A stretch of 64,000 bases of DNA from Adiantum capillus-veneris (Eukaryota > Streptophyta > Polypodiopsida > Polypodiales > Pteridaceae): positions 115,523,587 through 115,587,586 of the forward strand of contig CM043947.1 in assembly GCA_014529385.2 (NCBI GenBank), read 5' to 3'. The notes beneath the pieces are model-generated. The model worked only from the letters and a program-made list of their open reading frames with translations, was not told the origin of the DNA and ran no database searches. This document shows, one piece after another, positions 55,481 to 64,000 of this stretch. The first letter of the stretch is position 1. Each line of letters begins with the position of its first letter. Both the position numbers and the translations under genes were made by a program.

Positions 55481-56280
55481 AAATGAACGCTTCAAAGGAA
55501 GAAGTGGATAAGCTTTTGGATGTAGGATTCATTGTTCTAGTGGATAACATTGAATGGGTGAGCCCTATAGTATTCACCCCAAAGAAATATGGGTGTTGGA
55601 GAGTTTGTGTTGATTACAAGCCACTAAATGCGGTGATCAAGAAAGATACTTACCCTTTGACTTTTATTGATCCATTGCTAGATGTAGTGGCTGGTTTTGA
55701 GAGATATAGTGTCTGTGATGGGTATTCAGGATACTTTCAGCTTATCCTTTCTCCTGAAGACAATAAGAAGACTACTTTTATCATGTCGTGGGTTTGTTTC
55801 TACTTTTGTTTTGTTCCTTTTGGGTTGACAAATGGTCCAAGAGCCTTTGAAAGAAAAGTAGATAGGATCCTTACCCCGTTCCTTGGGAAGTTTGTCAAAG
55901 TCTTCATAGATGATTTCTGTGTATACAGTTCAAGGAAAGAGCATGTTCAAAATCTTGAAATTACTTTTTCACCAAGTATGATGAATGTGGGGGTCAGCTC
56001 AATCCTAAAAAAAATATCATTTGGCATAGCCATGGGTGAAGCTTCTTGGGCATGTTATTTCAGAAAATGGAATTGAAGCAGATCCAGAGAAAGTGGCTTT
56101 GCTATTACTTTTATCTCCAAAAGATACCAGACAATTGGCCACTTTCATACAAAAAGTTAAATATCTGTCTTGCTTCATACCTGTGGCATCATAGCTATTT
56201 TATCCATTGCAGAAAATAGTTAAGAATGATCCCTTGGATGGTCTCATGACTATGATGATGTTTTTGACAAAGTTAAAGAG
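55481..56280 (+). pseudogene. Element F reverse transcriptase
   Basis: This is a Tat-type RT with all main motifs in one open stretch (55,483-56,076): GFIVLVDNIEWVSPIVFTPK, WRVCVDYKPLNAVIKKDTYP, YSVCDGYSGYFQL with the motif A aspartate, VPFGLTNGPRAF and the catalytic KVFIDDFCVYSS near 55,900. A frameshift near 55,970 and stops at 56,074 and 56,192 break the connection. It is the best preserved Tat RT in the window. Confidence 0.88.
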
Positions 56281-56640
56281 GTTTTGAGTATGTTGCCTAC
56301 TATGAAAGCTCTTGACTAGGAAAAGGAGTTTTATTTCAATTCATCAGTGGGAGATGATGCTATTGGAGCTATGTTATTGCAAAGGGGGGAGGAATCTCCA
56401 TATATGAAGCCTATTCGTTATGCTAGCAGAGTGAAGAATCCTCATGAAAGATATTTTTTTGAAATTGAATTGGTGATGACCAGTATGGTTTATGCTTGCA
56501 GAAGATTCAGACACTACTTGCTACAAAAGTCATTCACTTTTCTCACTAGTTATTCATTACTTCTCTAGTTGTTCAATAATTTAAATATATAAAAAATAGT
56601 TATAAAATGGGTTATTGAGCTTCAGGAGTTTCAGCTCACC
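56281..56640 (+). pseudogene. Element F first RNase H
   Basis: FYFNSSVGDDAIGAMLLQRG and FFEIELVMTSMVYACRRFRH are the gypsy-type RNase H remnant, closely matching element C. A stop occurs near 56,318 and the frame ends at 56,566. An AT-rich bit follows. Confidence 0.8.
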
Positions 56641-57240
56641 TTTTTGCTGGTGGAAAGTACTCGGGATACCCTGGTAGATCTTCTCACTTATAACGATACT
56701 CCAATTTTGGTTAAAGAAGAGGTGGTGCAAAAGAAGGAAGTCCGGACTTTTGCCATCCCTAATTATTTACTGTCATACTTTGATGGTTCTTATCGAAGAA
56801 TTCATGATGCTGCTTCAGGAGGTATTGTTATTTATGATGCACAAGGAAAGCTTATGAGGAAGCAAGGGCTCAAACTTGATGCCAAAAGTAACAATGAAGC
56901 ATAATACATGGCTCTTGAAGGTGGTTTGCATATTTTCTTACAATTGGGAATAAGAGCTTGCAAATTAAAGGAGATGCTTTGTGGCTGTGAAGCAAGTGTT
57001 GGGAGTATGGAAGAATAAGAACCCTAACCTAAAAAAATTATGCTTCAAAGTGAAAGTGTTTCTCAAAAAGCTTGAAGCATGGAGTTTGCAGTATATTGAG
57101 AGGTCTCTAAATGAAGAAGCTCATGATGCTGCCCAAGAGATGATCACTTGTGTGTTTGTGGTAAAGGAAGATGTCCCTTTATATCATGGGATGAAAATCT
57201 TATCAAAGGAAGTGGATTTTCTATTGAGAGGTGCTCTATC
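56641..57240 (+). pseudogene. Element F archaeal-type RNase H
   Basis: LSYFDGSYRRIHDAASGGIV, KSNNEA, stop at 56,902, then YMALEGGLHIFLQLGI and, after a frameshift near 56,955, AVKQVLGVWKNKNPNLKKL and RSLNEEAHDAAQEMI. It is a close relative of the domain in element C. The catalytic FDGS aspartate is kept. Confidence 0.83.
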
Positions 57241-58490
57241 TGAAGGTTTACCGTCTTCTAAAAAGTATGCATTCATAAGAAAATCCACGAAATAAAAAAT
57301 GTTTGATGATGTGCTTTACATGAAAGAAGGTAATTTGGTGTTGCGTCGTGTGCCTTGGAAATATAAAATTTACAAAATCCTGCAAGAAAATCATGAGGGA
57401 TCTTGTGGAGGCCATTTTTCTATGAAGATCATGTTGCATAAGGTCTTGCAAGAAGGTTATATATGGTCGAGTATTCAACAGAATGTTAGTCATTCGTGCA
57501 ACTCATGTTTGCCTTGTCAAAAGATGGGAGAGAATTCTGAAGCCTGAGTTGTAGAGGACAATTTCAGCATTTGATGTGTTTGAAAAATGGGGCCTTGATG
57601 CTATTGGACCCTTACCTATGACTAGAAAAATAAATACTTACATTTTAACAGTAGTGCATTATTTGTCACGATGGGCACAAGCCAAAGCTGTCAAGCAGAT
57701 TACTAGTAAGGAGATGGGAAAATTTGTTTATGAGTACATATGTTGCAAATTTGGTGTTCCACTAGAGCTACTTTCAGATAGAGAACCAGGATTTAGAGGG
57801 GATATATTTGATTTCTTATGCGAAAAGATCAATATACAGCACATGTACAATTCTCCCTATTATCCACAATGAAATGGTCTTAATGAAAGGTTCAACAGAG
57901 AGTTGGTAAAGATCTTGACAAAGATGACTCAGACACATGGGAAGACTTGGGATTGAGAGGTGCCTTATGCGTTATGGGCCTATAGAACTGCTATCAAAAT
58001 GAGCACAAGATTTTCCCCTTACCACTTATTTTATGGCAAGGAAGCTTTATTGCCAATTGAAGTGGAAATTCCCGCTCTCAAGTTGTTGTCATTGGAAGAT
58101 GAGGAGGAAACAAATGCATGTCAGAAAAGGTTATTGGATTTACAATGCTTGCAATCGAATAGAAGTTTAGCTTTGGATTACTATGAGGAAGTGTCAAGAA
58201 AGGCTCAGCTAAGAGCCAATGAATGCGTAGAGGATAAGAAAATTGAAAAGGGTGATTTGGTGTTGTGATACAATAGTAAGTTGGACAATACCTTTCAAAA
58301 GAAGTTTCAAATCAAATGGGAAGGTGCTTTTACTGTTGAGAAAAAATTGGAAAATGGCACATATCAGTTGGCAGACTTAAATGGTGCAAAGCATAAGTAT
58401 TGTGTTAATGGTTATCAATTGAAGAAGTATCTGGCACGTTTGATGACAATTGTGACTGATGAAATGCTATGAATAGAAGGAGACAATGTG
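57241..58490 (+). pseudogene. Element F integrase
   Basis: The zinc finger is visible as ENHEGSCGGHF, then SHSCNSCLPCQKMG. The core has WGLDAIGPLPM, LLSDREPGF and LNERFNREL as the D, D, E sites. VPYALWAYRTAIKMSTRFSP and FYGKEALLPIEVE follow. The C-terminal part has KKIEKGDLVL, stop, YNSKLDNTFQKKFQ and KWEGAFTVE. Stops lie at 57,293, 57,545, 57,870, 57,955 and 58,266, with no chromodomain. All three catalytic residues remain. Confidence 0.87.
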
Positions 58491-58579
58491 GAGACATCTA
58501 ATGTGAATGAGGTTTCTGGGGATGAAATGCAACAATTGTTCACCCTAGGAACCTCTACTTGTCATGAATGACAAATCAC

Positions 58580-58592
58580 TCTAGGGGGGGGT
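58580..58592 (+). other. Element F polypurine tract
   Basis: TCTAGGGGGGGGT directly precedes the presumed LTR start TGGAAAGC. Confidence 0.7.
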
Positions 58593-59990
58593 TGGAAAGC
58601 TATGTCAAGCTTTTTTGGATAAGCATGTCACTAATTCATGTTAAAAAGCTTGCCCACTAGCCTGGTGTATATATGTGTACATAGCTCTACAAGTTTTGGA
58701 AGTGGCTCTGTAGAAATTCATGTACAAAGGTGTGATTTTTCCAAACTTGAATGCTGATTTTTTGGGTTGTTCAAGACTCCAAAATATGTTTTTGGACAAG
58801 TATTTTCAGTCGTGCTTTATAGCTTGTGAATCAGACTTGTACATCATGCGTTATGAGCATCTGAAGCGGGTGTCTCAACTTACTAAGGTGATTCCAGGAG
58901 CATGCAAGAAAGGAAACTAGGCCAACTTGGGGTCTAAGATTAGAAATGATAAAGTTTTATATTTTTGGAGATAGCCGAGGTGATGGGCTTCAAGCCGTGT
59001 GTTACGGTGCGTCATTTGGTGACTGGAGTAGCAAGGCATGCCTCGGGGAAAATTGTCCAAGAAGTTCTCTCATGCTTTGGGAGAAGCTATGAATTTTTGG
59101 GGAAGTTAGGGAGCTTGGGGAGAGTTTCCATGTGGCATGAAAGTAATCCCACATGGGGAAAGTGGAGGGTACATAGGGCACTTTGGGAGCCCATTATGGT
59201 GTCTCAAAGGTGAGAGGAGCTCTCTCAAGGCTTGGCTATGGGGGATCGTGGGCTCATGGGGAAGGGGATGGAGAAAATTTCAGTCCACACTAGCTGCCCA
59301 GGTGCCTGGCAACCTTTTTTGGTACCCACACACTTGCCCTCACCCCAGTCATTGGTCAAAGGGTCACCAACATGTCATTTTTTACCCGAAAAAGACCAAA
59401 ATTGGACCAATTAAAATGTGCCCAAGGAGAGAACCATGTCAGCTAAGAGGAGAGAGAAAATTACTTGGGATAAGAGCCAAAAAATCCCCCTTTTTAATAG
59501 CTGCAATTATTTCCACACTTTTTTTTCTAACAAAGACTAGCTTTTTTGGAGCTCTTGAGAGATACTCCAACTTCAGAAGCTTGTAGCTCTCTTGTCTGTT
59601 GTAAGAATCAAGGATATGGATACTCTATGGAGGTGTATACAACACAAGATTCATGGTCTTGGTTTTTAGAAATTTTAATCATGGTTTGGGTTAGGACTGT
59701 TTCCCGCCCGACTTTACAGTTGTTCGACAGAGGTGTTTTCCGTAGCTTTATGGTGTTTTCTTTTGGCGTTGTGGTGTGTGCAAGGCTATAGAGGTCATCG
59801 TTTTCCTTCTTGTGTGCATGCTAACAGGGATGGGTCAAAATTGGAGTAGCCAGAGTGCAGGCTGATTTGGCAAATAGTTTGAAAGTAAAACTAAGACACA
59901 TTCAGGGTACATCTAGTTATTAAGAGAATTGGTTCCTTCGTACATTGCCAATTTACCATGCTAAACACTCTTTGACTAGTTTTACTCAGC
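58593..59990 (+). repeat. Putative element F 3' LTR, end unresolved
   Basis: The presumed LTR starts TGGAAAGCTATGTC after the polypurine tract. The 5' LTR of F is not in the window, so the right end cannot be fixed by comparison; 59,990 is only an estimate. No conserved ORF is found in it. Short ORFs at 58,720 and 59,137 have no recognised domain. Confidence 0.45.
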
Positions 59991-61500
59991 TAGATCATGT
60001 GAGACCTAAACATTGTATGTAAGATATGGGTATGATAGTTTTCTTCATTGATTGTTGTATAAGGGTGGAAAGGGGAGTCATATTCCCTAATATGAGTTAT
60101 ATATAGGGGTTTTATAAAAGTTGTTGGCTTGCAGGTGGCATCCCATTTTGTATATAGAGTGAATCCCTCGGGATGGTTATTGAGGTGTCCATGCATGGAT
60201 GGCATAGTCATTCATGTGGCATATAGTGTAGATGATTGATGACATAGACTGCATAGGTGGAAAGATGAGGTGGGATATGGGATCCCTTCATCTTCAATGT
60301 CATATGATGACTTGCTAAAATGGAGACAAGGATTGATTGGGTGGCACAGCGGTAGATGATGAGCCGGAGAGGTGGTGATGTGCCATGCTTGGTGGCTTGT
60401 GAGGTGGAAAGTGATGTACTATGCAAACACCATGGAAAAGTGACATATGAGATGGTGGATGAGATAGCATTCAAGGTGAGGTGGCATGCAAGGAGGCACT
60501 TGAGTGTGGTGGGTGAGTTTGCAGTTAGGATGACATGGCCAGCCGAGTGTTGAGGTTAGCCTATTGGCTGAATTGATATGGAAGGTGAGATGAGGTGATG
60601 ATATGAACTTTGGTGATGTGGATGCCTCCTTGTATAAGGTGGACTAGCCAAATAGGATTAGGAGAGTAGGATAAACCATGGAAAATGAAAAAGTGTCAAC
60701 ATTCCTATGTGCAAGTGGAGAAAAATAAAAAAGTGAAAGTGTCATTTTTTAACTCAAATTGAGTCAAACATTTTTCTATGGGAAGCTTCCGACAAGAGTC
60801 GTTACATCCATTAAGATAAAAAAGAGAGGCAATCTAAATTAGTTATTAGATTTTTTCTAAAAACTCTATCAAGATTCTCTAAGCACTCTTTGATATTTTT
60901 TGAGTTCTTTCTTAAACAATAAACTGCTGAAGCTCATTTTTTTTTTTGCATGGTCACATTCTTTAATTCATAATCTATAAAATGAACTTTGGATCTTACA
61001 AAAATAATCTCTAATAATTAGATATCTCGTGTAATAAAATTGAGTTTTTGTAAAAAAAATAACAAAATAAATAAATAATAATTATGTAGGGATCCAAAAA
61101 ATTATTAAAAAATCAAATTGAATTGCATGTCAAGTGAACAATTGATTTTTAAAAGGGCAAGTACAACAAAGAAGTCCACTTAAAGTTATATATAATGTCA
61201 AGTGACCAATTGATGTGTAAAAGGGCAAGTACAACAAAGACACAATGCTGGATGGGGTGGAGAAACAAAGTAGTCCTTGCACACTAAAAATTGCCATTTT
61301 GGTGTAAAAATTGAAGATCAGAACTTTCCATTGTGTTTACAACTATTGGTTTTGTGTGGCCAACAAATCTGGCTTCTTCAAAGTAGGTACAAGCAAGTGA
61401 AATGTGTGTAGGAGTGTCAAATTAAAAACTAATTTTTGGTGGTCCTTGTGGGGACAACGGCTAAACATGGGTACTTATCATGCATACACTCTTCACTCAT
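59991..61500. other. Unassigned non-coding stretch
   Basis: A G+T-rich part (about 60,120-60,640, many GATGAGGTGGCATG-like words) is followed by an AT-rich part. I see no gene, LTR or RNA. A short direct repeat at 61,128 is listed separately. Confidence 0.5.
61128..61242. repeat. 68-bp-period direct repeat
   Basis: TGTCAAGTGA..CAATTGAT followed by AAAAGGGCAAGTACAACAAAGA occurs at 61,128 and again at 61,196, with a few mismatches. Confidence 0.75.
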
Positions 61501-61514
61501 TGTTGGTGGTCCTA

Positions 61515-62480
61515 GACACTCTTGCTCAAAGAGGGAGAGATCGATAGATAGATTGAATTATCGTCCACAGAGAGAGATGATTTGGGATTTCGAGACTCTT
61601 CGATAATTCCCTTACCACCTTGGTAGACTGCCCATTTACCATGTTTGCGGGTTTCATGTACCTTCTTGAACTCACTTGCTTTAGATTTGAGCTGGTTTGC
61701 GGTCATTTACCACCTTGGTAGACTGCCCATTTACCATGTTTGCGGGTTTCATGTACCTTCTTGAACTCACTTGCTTTAGATTTGAGCTGGTTTGCGGTCA
61801 ATTCTTTGGTAGTCCAAAATGTTGTTCCCTTGAGGAGATGGGATTTGCGTAGTAGCTTCTTCCGTTCTTCTTTGTCCTTGAAGGTGAGAATACAATGATT
61901 GGATGGAACATGCTTGTGTGTGTCATTGATCCAAGAAATGGTTTCAAGCTCAATGTTCACAAGTTGAAGAATGTCATTGAGTTTGGTGATTGCCTCTTTG
62001 AGAGTGTCCTCTCTCGTGCACCATGGTGAGTGAAGTCCTCCAATCCTGACCTTAAGGTCTAGGGATTCTTGTAGTTTGCATTATTGTAAAACTACTTGTA
62101 TCTTGGTGGCGATCTTCTTATGTGTCGCTTCATGGGCTTCCTTCACTATTTTGACTGTCTTGGTAAGGGAGGCTTCAACACCTTGGGGTTTTGCAAGTAG
62201 GGCTTGGCTCTCTATCTTTGTCTCCTCTAACGTAGGCAAGTGTTGCTTGAGTTTCTCATTCTCTCCAATAAGTTCCTAAATCTGAGATTCGAGAGCAATA
62301 ATCCTTGCTTCTTGGCAGCCTATGGGATCTTTCTAGGTGCAGTTTCCACTGTGAGGAAGCTCTTGTGTGGGACTAGGGTGCCAAAGGAAGACATTCTGGT
62401 TTCCTTTGTTACCTTTCCAAATTGGACAAAGTGTGAATGGGCTTCTTGTTGATTTCTCAAAACCTTCAAAGTGGTTGGAG
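61515..62480 (-). pseudogene. LINE ORF1-like protein relic (coiled coil plus RRM-like)
   Basis: Read on the minus strand from about 62,480 to 61,515, one frame gives a cysteine-containing start (LCPIWKGNKGNQNVFLWHP) and a predicted coiled coil (ARIIALESQI, ELIGENEKLKQHLPTLEET). An RRM-like part follows: LKVRIGGLHSPWC, ILTFKDKEERKKLLRKSHLL, KGTTFWTTKELTANQ, HGKWAVYQGGK. This order resembles ORF1 proteins of L1-type LINEs, which bind element RNA. Three in-frame stops (near 62,334, 62,279 and 62,083) could each come from CAG or CAA glutamine codons by a C-to-T change. A 95-bp tandem duplication shifts the frame near the C terminus. No ORF2 follows. Alternative: another coiled-coil Gag-like protein. 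Confidence 0.45.
61612..61801. repeat. 95-bp near-perfect tandem duplication
   Basis: The unit from TTACCACCTTGG to TTTGCGGTCA at 61,612-61,706 is repeated at 61,707-61,801 with at most one difference. Since 95 is not a multiple of three, it shifts the ORF1-like frame. The identity suggests a recent event. Confidence 0.92.
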
Positions 62481-62502
62481 CTCAACTCACTTGTTGTTGT
62501 TG

Positions 62503-64000
<1,498 letters not shown>

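Noticed and set aside
58720-58920. 66-codon ORF in the putative F LTR as a third small-ORF type
   Set aside because: It lacks every conserved position of types I and II, and has no second copy to compare.

Overview
This window is plant nuclear DNA made almost entirely of nested, mostly dead LTR retrotransposons. I found no ordinary host gene, tRNA, rRNA or CRISPR array. The plant assignment rests on Ty3/gypsy elements of the Tat type, which carry a second archaeal-type RNase H, together with chromodomain gypsy and Ty1/copia elements. The nesting suggests a large, TE-rich genome. A non-flowering lineage (fern, lycophyte, gymnosperm) is a low-confidence guess, based on element B, whose polymerase resembles a family I associate with basidiomycete fungi.

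Layout. (1) 1-29,833 is a family I call A. It holds an inverted fragment (1-~1,700), a non-coding derivative A0 (~3,270-6,747), a truncated LTR (6,748-6,877), a coding but broken chromovirus A1 (6,878-10,537), a full LTR with primer-binding site (10,538-10,822), and a second non-coding derivative A2 that ends in an LTR at 29,681-29,833. A0, A1 and A2 lie in tandem and share LTRs. A2 is split by element B (11,298-20,673, TSD CCGC) and by a copia element (24,135-28,446, TSD CCTAG). The copia element itself carries a 245-bp TIR element (26,323-26,567, TSD GGTA). (2) ~29,845-39,128 is element C, a Tat-type gypsy whose 5' LTR is rearranged head-to-head. (3) ~39,129-43,450 is element D, a chromovirus without visible LTRs and with several catalytic residues substituted. 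(4) 43,755-53,429 is element E, a Tat-type element with 2.6-kb LTRs and no integrase, inserted (TSD CTAG) inside the gag of element F. (5) ~43,670-43,754 plus 53,434 to beyond 58,593 is element F, another Tat-type gypsy. (6) ~60,000-64,000 holds simple repeats and a minus-strand relic that looks like a LINE ORF1 (coiled coil plus RRM-like).

The most interesting signal is a family of small ORFs of about 70 codons just upstream of gag in three otherwise different elements: B (inside both LTRs), C and E. There are two related types, I and II. In B they overlap by ATGA. They are conserved at protein level while the DNA differs largely at third codon positions, and I do not recognise the domain. 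Element B is the youngest insertion by LTR similarity. Its 5' LTR has lost 601 bp that hold the canonical TATA box still present in the 3' LTR. Divergence figures and alignments here were made by eye.
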